A DNA stretch of 6,433 nt from CAVAVT01 sp963592185. GTDB taxonomy: Bacteria > Bacillota > Negativicutes > Selenomonadales > Selenomonadaceae. Position numbers and translations under genes: made by a program. Positions 1 through 6,424 of this stretch are shown here, one piece after another; the first letter of the stretch is position 1, and each line of letters begins with the position of its first letter. Under the pieces are notes generated by a model, which saw only the letters and a list, made by a program, of their open reading frames with translations, had not been told where the DNA came from and ran no database searches. The stretch lies in the NCBI GenBank assembly GCA_963592185.1, contig CAVAVT010000083.1, forward strand, positions 1-6,433, written 5' to 3'.

Positions 1-1851
1 AATATTACTGCCCTTTATGCTAAGCTGGTGGAAAAGCTCATCCAAATCATAAGGCACATTTAGTCCCTTATTCGCCTTGGCGGTCATCATGATATGAATA
101 TATATTTCCTTCATGATATCACGACTGAGCAACGGTACTTTGCTTTCTACAATATCTTTTAAATTGCATTGGGCTGTAACTCTTCCATTCCACTCGTTTT
201 TCTCTAAAGCGAACAATATGTCAACGTTCTGGCGGTTCACAGTCTCTGCCATTTCCCCCATATTCCAGCCTACAACATCGTTGCTTCCCGAAAGGCTGTC
301 CACCTTAAATACAAGGTGCTGCCCCTCTCTGCCTCTTTTTTTCGCATAACTTCCCCGTATGCGATGAGCCGAAAATACCGGGCTGGGATTCCCCATTCCA
401 AAGGGTTCCATCCGCTCAATTTCAGCAACCATATCCAAGGTTACATTCTCTGGCAGAATCTCTGCATCCACCTCTACCACCGGTACATAATCCTCTTTTG
501 TAAGGACGCTTTCTGCATAATCTTCAAGACTTCGCCTGAAGGAGTCAATTTTATCAGGGCTAAGGCTTAGACCTGCTGCCATTTCATGTCCACCAAACCC
601 CAGCAAATCATCTTTAGCGGACTGAAGTGCATCATAAATATTTAAACCGGCAATGCTTCTGCAAGAGCCTTTTCCCACACCGTCCTTTATGCCTATAACA
701 ACAGCCGGGCGGTAATATTCCTCTACGATTCTCGATGCCACTATACCTATGACTCCCGGATGCCAGCCGTCCCCGGCAACAACTATAGCTGGTCTTTCTC
801 TATAACCGTTTTCCTCAATCTGAGCCTTTGCCAGCTCAAAAATATTATTTTCAGTATCCTTCCGGACTGTATTAATCTCATCCAGTTCCTGAGCAATATT
901 CAAAGCCGCCTCACTGTCAGTTGACAGCAAAAGTTTTACTCCGCTGGAAGCCGACATCATTCTGCCTGCTGCATTAAGTCTTGGAGCCAGCATAAAACCA
1001 ATGTGCCCGGCTGAGATTTTTTTGCCTGTCAGTCCGGAGACCTCCACCAATGCCCGTATACCAATATTATCTGTATGTTCAATTGCTGGAAGTCCCATCT
1101 TTACCAGCTTGCGGTTTTCTCCTCTCAAAGGTACAATATCCGCCACAGTACCAAGGGCTGCTATATCAAGATCCTCGGAATATTCTCTGCCCTCTCTCAC
1201 CTTGTACAAAGCTTGGCAAAGCTTATATGCCACCCCTGCACCGCACAGATCCTCAAAGGGATAGCTGTCATCAGCCCGGTGAGGATTAATAACTGCGATG
1301 GCGTCAGGAAGTATTTCCCCCGGAGTATGATGGTCGGTTATTATGATATCCATGACTGGTTCCTCTGGATTTACAGCCATCTTTTCACGAACAGCTGCAA
1401 CTTCATCAACAGCAGAAATACCGCAGTCCACTGAAACCAGCAGCTCTGTGCCTGATTGCCACAGTCTCTCCAGCGCATCATCGTTAAAGCCATAGCCCTC
1501 ACTTTGACGATCTGGAATATAATACTCCACATCCGCCCCCATTTTTCTAAGGTTTTTGACCATAAGCGATGTGGCGGTGATACCATCCACATCATAATCC
1601 CCGTATATTACAATTTTTTCTTTGTTATCTATGGCTGATGAAATCCTTGCTACAGCCTTATCCATATCCGTCATTAAAAAAGGATCATGAAAAGGCATTG
1701 CCTCTGTCTCTAAAAAATCCCTTGCTTCATCAATGTTTTTTATTCCACGGTGTACAAGCATCCCGGCAAGAAATTCTGATATATTAAGCTCCCTAGCTAA
1801 TCTGGCATTTTCTTCAGGATTATCTGCCTTTAATTTCCATTGCTTTTGCAT
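1..1851 (-). CDS. recJ: Single-stranded-DNA-specific exonuclease RecJ (3' end outside window)
   Basis: RecJ is a cytoplasmic 5'-to-3' exonuclease on single-stranded DNA, used in RecF-type recombination and in base-excision and mismatch repair. The frame runs from ATG at 1851 to position 1 with 617 codons and no stop, so the gene is cut by the window edge. DHH-family metal-binding motifs are all visible: GDYDVDG (residues 84-90), DCG (142-144), DHH (173-175) and ALGTVADIVPL (232-242). The RecJ motif RLNAAGRM lies at 291-298. The DHHA1 domain shows HPGVIGIVASRI (364-375), GSCRS (395-399) and GFGGHEMAAGL (418-428). An OB-fold-like part follows (MEPFGMGNPSPVF, 481-493). From about residue 570 the chain continues into what looks like the extra C-terminal domain of longer Bacillota RecJ proteins. 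The start is supported by GAGGGAG five bases upstream. Fold and activity are inferred from family motifs; identity is secure. Confidence 0.97.
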   Translation of the reverse strand, partial: MQKQWKLKADNPEENARLARELNISEFLAGMLVHRGIKNIDEARDFLETEAMPFHDPFLMTDMDKAVARISSAIDNKEKIVIYGDYDVDGITATSLMVKNLRKMGADVEYYIPDRQSEGYGFNDDALERLWQSGTELLVSVDCGISAVDEVAAVREKMAVNPEEPVMDIIITDHHTPGEILPDAIAVINPHRADDSYPFEDLCGAGVAYKLCQALYKVREGREYSEDLDIAALGTVADIVPLRGENRKLVKMGLPAIEHTDNIGIRALVEVSGLTGKKISAGHIGFMLAPRLNAAGRMMSASSGVKLLLSTDSEAALNIAQELDEINTVRKDTENNIFELAKAQIEENGYRERPAIVVAGDGWHPGVIGIVASRIVEEYYRPAVVIGIKDGVGKGSCRSIAGLNIYDALQSAKDDLLGFGGHEMAAGLSLSPDKIDSFRRSLEDYAESVLTKEDYVPVVEVDAEILPENVTLDMVAEIERMEPFGMGNPSPVFSAHRIRGSYAKKRGREGQHLVFKVDSLSGSNDVVGWNMGEMAETVNRQNVDILFALEKNEWNGRVTAQCNLKDIVESKVPLLSRDIMKEIYIHIMMTAKANKGLNVPYDLDELFHQLSIKGSNI

Positions 1852-1856
1852 TATTG

Positions 1857-1863
1857 CTCCCTC
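1857..1863 (-). promoter_or_regulatory. Ribosome binding site of recJ
   Basis: GAGGGAG lies five bases before the recJ ATG (1851-1849). It begins directly after the six-T run of the upstream terminator, so any recJ transcript must either read through that hairpin or start inside it. Confidence 0.8.
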
Positions 1864-1897
1864 AAAAAATAGGCTGCCACTATAATGCGACAGCCTA
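1864..1897 (-). terminator. Intrinsic terminator after secF
   Basis: On the minus strand TAGGCTGTCGC (1897-1887) can pair with GTGGCAGCCTA (1880-1870). This gives an 11-bp stem with two G-U pairs and a six-base loop (1886-1881). Six T residues follow at once (1869-1864). This is the classical Rho-independent form and lies 15 bases after the secF stop. It should end most of the sec operon transcript. It is unusual in ending directly at the recJ ribosome binding site. The seven outer pairs are all Watson-Crick; termination efficiency is not known. Confidence 0.8.
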
Positions 1898-1906
1898 CTA
1901 TTGCAA
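1879..1906 (-). promoter_or_regulatory. Candidate recJ promoter overlapping the terminator
   Basis: A -35-like TTGCAA (1906-1901, four of six consensus bases) is followed after 16 bases by TATAGT (1884-1879, five of six). The -10 element falls mainly in the terminator loop. The predicted transcription start, around 1873-1871, is in the descending arm of the hairpin. A transcript starting there would lack the ascending arm, so it could not form the terminator, and would carry a leader of about 20 bases with the recJ ribosome binding site. Two short motifs at acceptable spacing are weak evidence in AT-rich DNA. Confidence 0.4.
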
Positions 1907-1912
1907 AAATTA

Positions 1913-2848
1913 TTATTCTGTTACAGCCTTTGCAGCACTCTTATTGCTCTTATCTCCCATTTTGTGGAAAAGAACCCACAGGGGAGTTGCACAAAAGATT
2001 GAAGACCAGCAGCCCGAAGCAAAACCTACCAGCAGTGCAAATGCGAAATCCTTGGTGGTATCGCCGCCCAGGAAGTACAGTGCAAAAGTGGTAAAAAGAA
2101 CTGTGAACACTGTGTAAAGTGAACGTGTAAGAGTCTGGAAAATACTTCTGTTAGCAAGCTGTGCAACATCTCCGCCACGACGGAAATGGAGACGCAGGTT
2201 CTCACGGATACGGTCAAATATAACGATGGTATCGTTGATGGAATAACCTACAATGGTAAGAAGTGCCGCAACAAAGGAAGAATCAACCTGTCTCTGGGTG
2301 ATGGAAAATACACTCAGAACAACAAGTATATCCTGAATAAGTCCCAAAACCGCAGCAAGACCAAATTTAAATTCAAAGCGATAGGATACATAGCAAATGA
2401 TAAGTACCCAGGATACAGCCAGTGAAAGCACCGCATTCATAATAAGCTCGGAACCAATGGTTGCACCAACCTTCTCCTCACGGAGCATCTGGTATTCACC
2501 CAAATCCTCCTTCATAGTGGCCATAACAGCCTTTCGGTCATTCTCTTCCAAGTCAACAGTACGAATCATAACCTCATGACCAACTTCATCACTTGTACTC
2601 TTTCCATCAGAAAGCTGAATTGTTGCACCATCAAGATTATGCTTGCGAAGTGAATCACGAACCTGTGAAAGTGAAACTTCATTTTCAAATTTAGTCTCGA
2701 TAATTGTACCGCCGGTGAAATCAATACCGAAGTTAAAGCCCTGGGTAAACATAGAGATTATTCCAGGAATAATTACAAGAAGGGATATAGCAAACCAAAT
2801 CTTGCTTTTCCCCATCAGGTCAGCTTTGCAATCTGCTATTCTGCTCAC
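1913..2848 (-). CDS. secF: Protein translocase subunit SecF
   Basis: SecF pairs with SecD in the cytoplasmic membrane and helps SecYEG-SecA export by pulling translocating chains with the proton gradient. The 311 residues are a normal length for a separate SecF. Six membrane segments are apparent at about 15-35, 137-157, 162-182, 188-211, 243-261 and 266-294, with an extracytoplasmic domain between the first two. Family motifs include GIDFTGGT (41-48), VGATIGSELI (127-136) and GYSINDTIVIFDRIREN (201-217). The start is GTG. It overlaps the secD stop in GTGA (2848-2845), with GAAGGTG eight bases upstream (2863-2857). The in-frame ATG at residue 12 has no comparable ribosome site. Translation is probably coupled to secD. 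Two stop codons in tandem (1915-1910) end the gene. The C-terminal tail of about 17 residues is polar and lysine-rich, consistent with a cytoplasmic end. Confidence 0.98.
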   Translation of the reverse strand: MSRIADCKADLMGKSKIWFAISLLVIIPGIISMFTQGFNFGIDFTGGTIIETKFENEVSLSQVRDSLRKHNLDGATIQLSDGKSTSDEVGHEVMIRTVDLEENDRKAVMATMKEDLGEYQMLREEKVGATIGSELIMNAVLSLAVSWVLIICYVSYRFEFKFGLAAVLGLIQDILVVLSVFSITQRQVDSSFVAALLTIVGYSINDTIVIFDRIRENLRLHFRRGGDVAQLANRSIFQTLTRSLYTVFTVLFTTFALYFLGGDTTKDFAFALLVGFASGCWSSIFCATPLWVLFHKMGDKSNKSAAKAVTE

Positions 2849-4119
2849 TTCTTATTCACCTTCCCTTCCTTGGCAGCATCCGCTACATCTGCTGCTGATA
2901 CTCCGTACAGCTTGTAATTTTTAAACAAATTAGAAGCAATAAGGGACTTCAACATGAACTGGGTAAGGGTAATTGCTGTGAACATACTGAGTAATGTACC
3001 TAATCCCAAGGTAATAGCGAATCCACGGATTGTACCTGTTCCAAGGAAGAACAGCACACATGCCGCAATTATAGTGGTAATGTTAGAGTCAAAAATTGTA
3101 GTGAAAGCACGCTTAAATCCAGCATCCATGGAAAGACGCAGGGATTTGCCTGTTCTAAATTCTTCTTTGAAGTGCTCAAATATAAGCACGTTTGCATCAA
3201 CCGCCATACCTATGGACAGTATGATACCGGCGACACCTGGCAATGTAAGTGTTGCATCCAGAGCCTTGAGAGCAGCCAGAAGCATGATTACAAATGCCAT
3301 CAATGCAATATCAGCAATGAGTCCGGGAACACGGTAGAAAAGCAGCATGAATAAAACAACCGCTCCAAGGCCAACAGCAAAAGCAAATACACTCTTATCC
3401 TTGGAATCCTGTCCCAAAGAAGGACCAACTGTACGGGTTTCGATGATATTAACCTTTACAGGCAGTGAACCGCTGCGGAGAAGGATTGCCAGATTATGGG
3501 CTTCCTCTAAGGAACGGGAACCTGTAATTACAGCGCTGCCGCCGGTGATAGGCTCACGTACATTCGGTGCGGTAAGTACCTCGCCATCCAAAAGGATTGC
3601 AATTCTTCTGCCTACATTTTTAGTGGTAAGGTCAGCGAATTTCTTGCCGCCCTCGTCACTAAACTGAAGCTGTACAAGGTTCTGCCCAGACTGGTCAGTT
3701 TCTTCCTTTGCATCCTTAAGATCTGTACCAGTAAGAACAGTATTGCCTTCCTCGTCCTTAAACTCAAGCATAGCTGTTTTACCAATAACCTGAATAGCCT
3801 TATCCGGATCCTTGATGCCTGGCAGCTCGACTATAACACGGCGGTCACCCTGACGCTGGATAATAGGCTCAGTAAGACCCAGCTCGTTGACACGCTTCTC
3901 CATAATCTTTACTACACGCTCCATGGCGTCATCATTAACTGCTGCTTCAGGCGTATCCTCTGCCTCAAGCACCACATGTGTGCCTCCCTGCAAATCCAGT
4001 CCCTGTCTAATCGAATGTGCCAATGGCGAAATTGTCGCACAGAACACACCGATAATAACAGCTGCCGTTGCCAGGAGTTTAATCAGATTGTCCTTTCTCA
4101 ACTGATTCAACCCTTTCAT
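2845..4119 (-). CDS. secD: Protein translocase subunit SecD
   Basis: SecD is the large partner of SecF and, with YajC, forms the accessory part of the Sec translocon. The 424 residues fit the compact SecD typical of Gram-positive-related bacteria; the E. coli protein is over 600. A first membrane segment (about 11-31) is followed by GLDLQGGTH (40-48) and the extracytoplasmic P1 region with VNELGLTEPIIQRQG (77-91) and VIVELPGIKDP (95-105). Five more membrane segments follow at about 243-263, 266-286, 292-312, 342-362 and 366-392. The conserved GMAVDANVLIFE (304-315) lies in the fourth segment and DSNITTIIA (344-352) in the fifth. ATG 4119 must be the start or very near it: an in-frame TAA (4125-4123) lies two codons upstream and the next internal Met is at residue 66. 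No SD sequence is seen at normal spacing, unlike the neighbouring genes. The gene overlaps secF by four bases. Confidence 0.98.
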   Translation of the reverse strand: MKGLNQLRKDNLIKLLATAAVIIGVFCATISPLAHSIRQGLDLQGGTHVVLEAEDTPEAAVNDDAMERVVKIMEKRVNELGLTEPIIQRQGDRRVIVELPGIKDPDKAIQVIGKTAMLEFKDEEGNTVLTGTDLKDAKEETDQSGQNLVQLQFSDEGGKKFADLTTKNVGRRIAILLDGEVLTAPNVREPITGGSAVITGSRSLEEAHNLAILLRSGSLPVKVNIIETRTVGPSLGQDSKDKSVFAFAVGLGAVVLFMLLFYRVPGLIADIALMAFVIMLLAALKALDATLTLPGVAGIILSIGMAVDANVLIFEHFKEEFRTGKSLRLSMDAGFKRAFTTIFDSNITTIIAACVLFFLGTGTIRGFAITLGLGTLLSMFTAITLTQFMLKSLIASNLFKNYKLYGVSAADVADAAKEGKVNKK

Positions 4120-4135
4120 AATTTAAAATAATTCC

Positions 4136-4150
4136 GGGGACATGGCCCCC
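4136..4150 (-). other. GC-rich mini-hairpin upstream of secD
   Basis: On the minus strand GGGG(G) (4150-4146) can pair with (T)CCCC (4140-4136) around a five-base CCATG loop, giving four G-C pairs plus one G-U. It ends 16 bases before the secD ATG. No run of T follows directly, so it does not look like a terminator. It could affect RNA stability or ribosome access. The sequence shows the pairing; the role is not known. Confidence 0.4.
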
Positions 4151-4156
4151 ATACTG

Positions 4157-4175
4157 TGATAAATCTTATTTATCA
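4157..4175 (-). repeat. Perfect inverted repeat at the 5-FCL stop codon
   Basis: TGATAAAT (4175-4168) and ATTTATCA (4164-4157) form a perfect 8-bp inverted repeat with a three-base loop. The 5-FCL stop codon TAA (4168-4166) lies at the junction of stem and loop. The stem is AT-rich and lacks a T run, so termination is unlikely. Together with the hairpin at 4136-4150 it makes the 5-FCL/secD gap mostly structured. Confidence 0.5.
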
Positions 4176-4777
4176 GATTCACAGCAATTGTAACATTTTT
4201 CCTCTGTAACCACGATATCTACGCATTCATCGAATTCCTCCATCGGAATCCATTCAGACATCTGGCACTGATATGCAATAGCCACACGCTTTGCATTTAC
4301 AGCCCTCTGCATAAATCTGTCGTAGTAGCCTCCCCCCAGTCCAAGACGATGGCCTTTTTCATCAAAGGAGGAACCAGGAACCACGATAAAATCTAGTTTT
4401 TCTGGCGAAACAATAGTTCTCAAGCCATCCCGAACAGTAGGAATACCAAAGGCCCCCAGCGCCAGCTCCTTAAGGGAACGTAGCCGTACAGCCTCCTGCT
4501 GGCCATTTGCTGCATCAGTAACCAGGGGAACACTTACATGCTTCCCCATGGAGAGCATATCATTAATAAGTCTCCAAGTATCTACTTCATCACTCATGGA
4601 TACGAAACAAAATATATTTTTAGCCTTCTGAAATTCCGGCAGAGATTCCAGCGTCTGACGGATACAAAGGTCTGCGGTTATGCGCATATCCTCAGAAAGC
4701 TTCTTTCTAAGGATAATTTTTTCCTTACGAAGATTCTTTTTCTGCTGTTTTATATCCTCTCTCTGCCTGATTTCCAT
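4166..4777 (-). CDS. ygfA: 5-formyltetrahydrofolate cyclo-ligase (5,10-methenyltetrahydrofolate synthetase)
   Basis: This cytoplasmic enzyme uses ATP to turn 5-formyltetrahydrofolate into 5,10-methenyltetrahydrofolate, returning a storage or inhibitory folate to the one-carbon pool. The 203 residues are the usual length. The N-terminal basic helix (KKNLRKEKIILRKKL, 13-27) matches the family opening. SMSDEVDTW (60-68) holds the glutamate expected at the folate site. GAFGIPTVR (108-116) and VVPGSSFDEKG (132-142) follow, then the nucleotide-binding signature RLGLGGGYYDRF (144-155). The C-terminus has VDIVVTE (186-192) as in relatives, then a tail with Cys 195, 198 and 199. ATG 4777 shares one base with the yajC stop (TAATG). 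AGGAGG lies inside yajC at 4796-4791, 13 bases upstream, rather far, so translational coupling is likely. B. subtilis calls its homologue yqgN. A folate gene inside the Sec cluster is not part of the textbook arrangement. Confidence 0.95.
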   Translation of the reverse strand: MEIRQREDIKQQKKNLRKEKIILRKKLSEDMRITADLCIRQTLESLPEFQKAKNIFCFVSMSDEVDTWRLINDMLSMGKHVSVPLVTDAANGQQEAVRLRSLKELALGAFGIPTVRDGLRTIVSPEKLDFIVVPGSSFDEKGHRLGLGGGYYDRFMQRAVNAKRVAIAYQCQMSEWIPMEEFDECVDIVVTEEKCYNCCESDK

Positions 4778-5127
4778 TATTTTGCCGAATCCTCCTGGGA
4801 ATTATCCTTATTTTCTGCTGTGGCTGCAGGCTCAGAAGCCTCCGGGCCATCTCCAGGCACAGTAAAATCACCGCTTATCGCAGCAGTTGCCACCTCAATT
4901 TCAACCTTCGGTGCAATGCGGATTATAACGGAACGCTCCTTTACCTCCACAACATCGCCATAAATACCGCCAATAGTAACAACATGAGTGCCTCTCTTAA
5001 GACGGCTGATCATGTCATTATGTCTGGTCTGCTGTTTCTTGTGGGGACGATACAGGAAAAAGTAAAACAGTATCACCATCACAAAAAGCGGACCAAGGGT
5101 ATTAAGACTTGCAAAAGTTTCTTCCAT
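4777..5127 (-). CDS. yajC: Sec translocon accessory subunit YajC
   Basis: YajC is a small membrane protein that associates with SecDF and the SecYEG translocon. The 116 residues have one membrane segment (about 10-26), followed by the positive family motif YRPHKKQQ (26-33) that marks the cytoplasmic side. A small beta-rich domain carries VVTIGGIYGDVVEV (49-62) and continues to about residue 90. The last 25 residues are acidic and rich in Ala, Glu, Ser and Pro, probably disordered. The start at 5127 has GAGGAGA eight bases upstream (5142-5136). It is the first gene of the tight yajC to secF block and ends within the 5-FCL start codon. The tgt-yajC-secD-secF order agrees with many bacteria, except for the intervening 5-FCL gene. 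Confidence 0.96.
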   Translation of the reverse strand: MEETFASLNTLGPLFVMVILFYFFLYRPHKKQQTRHNDMISRLKRGTHVVTIGGIYGDVVEVKERSVIIRIAPKVEIEVATAAISGDFTVPGDGPEASEPAATAENKDNSQEDSAK

Positions 5128-5135
5128 ACCAAATA

Positions 5136-5142
5136 TCTCCTC
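5136..5142 (-). promoter_or_regulatory. Ribosome binding site of yajC
   Basis: GAGGAGA lies eight bases before the yajC ATG. It is a strong site and the start of the sec gene block. Confidence 0.8.
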
Positions 5143-5155
5143 TCGATTTATAACC

Positions 5156-5183
5156 TTTATGCAATTTTCACAATTAATGTCAA
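5156..5183 (-). promoter_or_regulatory. Candidate sigma-A promoter for yajC-secDF
   Basis: A perfect -35 hexamer TTGACA (5183-5178) is followed after 16 bases by CATAAA (5161-5156), four of six -10 bases. Transcription would start near 5150, just ahead of the yajC ribosome site. This would let the sec genes be expressed apart from tgt, in keeping with the 124-bp gap. The -10 is poor and the region is AT-rich, so this is a candidate only. I see no terminator between tgt and yajC, so co-transcription is also possible. Confidence 0.45.
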
Positions 5184-5251
5184 TATATGCATATTACGGG
5201 TCACAATTTATATTCTTTCGACAACAAGAGCGCTTTCCCTTTAATGAAGAA

Positions 5252-6376
5252 TTATTTTTTTGCGTTCATGCTGTATCCAGCCAAAAATTCGCTTCTAAAT
5301 TCACTGAAACGATCATCCAGAATCGACTGGCGCATAGCTGCCATAAAGCGCTGCAGGAAACGGAGATTGTGGAGAGACAGGAGTCTCAGGCCGAAAATCT
5401 CGTTAGCCCTGACAAGGTGTCTGATATAGGCTCTTGAAAAGTTTCTGCAGGCGTAACAGTCACAATCCTCTTCAATAGGACGGAAATCGTGAGTGTATTC
5501 CTGATTCTTCATAACGAGACGGCCATTCCAGGTCATAGCTGTGCCGTTGCGTGCAACACGGGTTGGGAATACACAGTCAAACATATCTATTCCACGCATA
5601 ACCCCCTCAACCAGACAGTCAGGAGTGCCAACACCCATGAGATATCTCGGCTTGTCCTTAGGAAGTCCCTCTGTGGATACAGAAAGCATCTCATACATCA
5701 TTTCCTTAGGCTCTCCAACAGAAAGTCCGCCTACCGCATATCCGGGGAAATCAAGCTCAACAAGCTCTTTTACACTCTGTCTGCGAAGCTCTGGGTACAT
5801 GCCGCCCTGAACTATTCCAAACAGGCCCTGATTTTCTGCGGTCATCTCCGACTTGCAGCGCTTAGCCCAGCGTGTGGTACGCTCAGTGGATTTTTTTGCA
5901 TAGTCAAAATCCGCAGGATAAGGTATGCACTCATCAAATGCCATTACAATATCTGAACCTAATGCCATTTGAACCTGCATTGAAACCTCTGGTGACAGGA
6001 ATTTTTTTGAACCGTCAATGTGTGAACGGAAGCTTACCCCTTCTTCGGTAATTTTCCTAAGCTCTCCAAGGCTGAAAACCTGAAATCCGCCGCTGTCGGT
6101 AAGGATTGCTCTGTCCCAGTTCATGAACTTATGAAGTCCGCCGGCTTCCTTTACCAGCTCCATACCCGGACGAAGGAAAAGATGATAGGTATTGCTGAGA
6201 ATTATACCAGCTCCCAAATCCTTCAGTTCCTCAGGTGAAACGCCCTTAACGGAAGCCTGGGTTCCCACCGGCATAAAAATAGGCGTTGGAAAACTCCCGT
6301 GTGGAGTGTGTATAATTCCGGCACGGGCGCCAGTACGCTCATCCTTTTTTACTAACTCATATGTTATTGCGCTCAA
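5252..6376 (-). CDS. tgt: Queuine tRNA-ribosyltransferase (tRNA-guanine transglycosylase)
   Basis: Tgt swaps guanine 34 in the wobble position of GUN-anticodon tRNAs (Asp, Asn, His, Tyr) for preQ1, the step that leads to queuosine. The 374 residues match bacterial Tgt. The catalytic DSGGFQVFSL (94-103) contains the aspartate aligned with the general acid/base. Substrate contacts are expected in FDEC (147-150), GIVQGG (187-192) and GGLSVGE (216-222). GIDMFDCVFPTR (262-273) carries the nucleophile Asp264. The zinc site is complete: Cys305, Cys307, Cys310 and His336. The start is TTG (6376-6374): in-frame TAG lies upstream (6403-6401), no ATG or GTG occurs between them, and the next Met (residue 35) is inside the conserved FMPVGT motif. 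AAGGATGG precedes it by seven bases. In many bacteria queA lies just upstream; that region is outside the window. All key residues are present, so the enzyme should be active. Confidence 0.98.
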   Translation of the reverse strand: MSAITYELVKKDERTGARAGIIHTPHGSFPTPIFMPVGTQASVKGVSPEELKDLGAGIILSNTYHLFLRPGMELVKEAGGLHKFMNWDRAILTDSGGFQVFSLGELRKITEEGVSFRSHIDGSKKFLSPEVSMQVQMALGSDIVMAFDECIPYPADFDYAKKSTERTTRWAKRCKSEMTAENQGLFGIVQGGMYPELRRQSVKELVELDFPGYAVGGLSVGEPKEMMYEMLSVSTEGLPKDKPRYLMGVGTPDCLVEGVMRGIDMFDCVFPTRVARNGTAMTWNGRLVMKNQEYTHDFRPIEEDCDCYACRNFSRAYIRHLVRANEIFGLRLLSLHNLRFLQRFMAAMRQSILDDRFSEFRSEFLAGYSMNAKK

Positions 6377-6383
6377 TTGAAAA

Positions 6384-6391
6384 CCATCCTT
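6384..6391 (-). promoter_or_regulatory. Ribosome binding site deciding the TTG start of tgt
   Basis: AAGGATGG lies seven bases before TTG 6376. It is the only SD-like run here. The ATG inside it (6387-6385) is out of frame and gives only four codons, ending at 6373. Confidence 0.6.
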
Positions 6392-6397
6392 ATATTT

Positions 6398-6424
6398 ATT
6401 CTATCTATTTTTGATAGTATGCAA
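6398..6424 (-). promoter_or_regulatory. Weak promoter candidate upstream of tgt
   Basis: TAGAAT (6403-6398, five of six -10 bases) lies 15 bases after TTGCAT (6424-6419), which matches the -35 consensus only in TTG. The spacing is short. Two small inverted repeats lie in or over it: agtat/atact (6416-6428) and ctatc/gatag (6401-6417), which could be operator half-sites. In AT-rich DNA this could be chance. The true promoter may lie beyond the window edge, for example before queA. Confidence 0.25.

Noticed and set aside
113..1638. Several plus-strand and one minus-strand open frames of 60-119 codons opposite or across recJ
   Set aside because: They lie in other frames of a gene with clear RecJ motifs along its whole length, have no recognisable domains, and are shadows of recJ.
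4136..4175. Possible terminator between 5-FCL and secD
   Set aside because: Neither hairpin is followed directly by a T run, one stem is all but two A-T pairs, and the gap is only 46 bases in an otherwise tight gene block.
4538..4963. Plus-strand open frame of 141 codons across the 5-FCL/yajC junction
   Set aside because: Both genes on the opposite strand are well supported. This frame has no plausible product and no supporting context.
5128..5251. Missing small gene between tgt and yajC (for example a short membrane protein seen here in some Clostridia)
   Set aside because: The 124 bases are AT-rich, contain no frame with a ribosome site, and fit a promoter and leader better.
5489..5956. 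Plus-strand open frame of 155 codons antisense to tgt
   Set aside because: It lies wholly opposite tgt, whose catalytic and zinc-site motifs are intact, and its translation has no family features. I treat it as a shadow frame.
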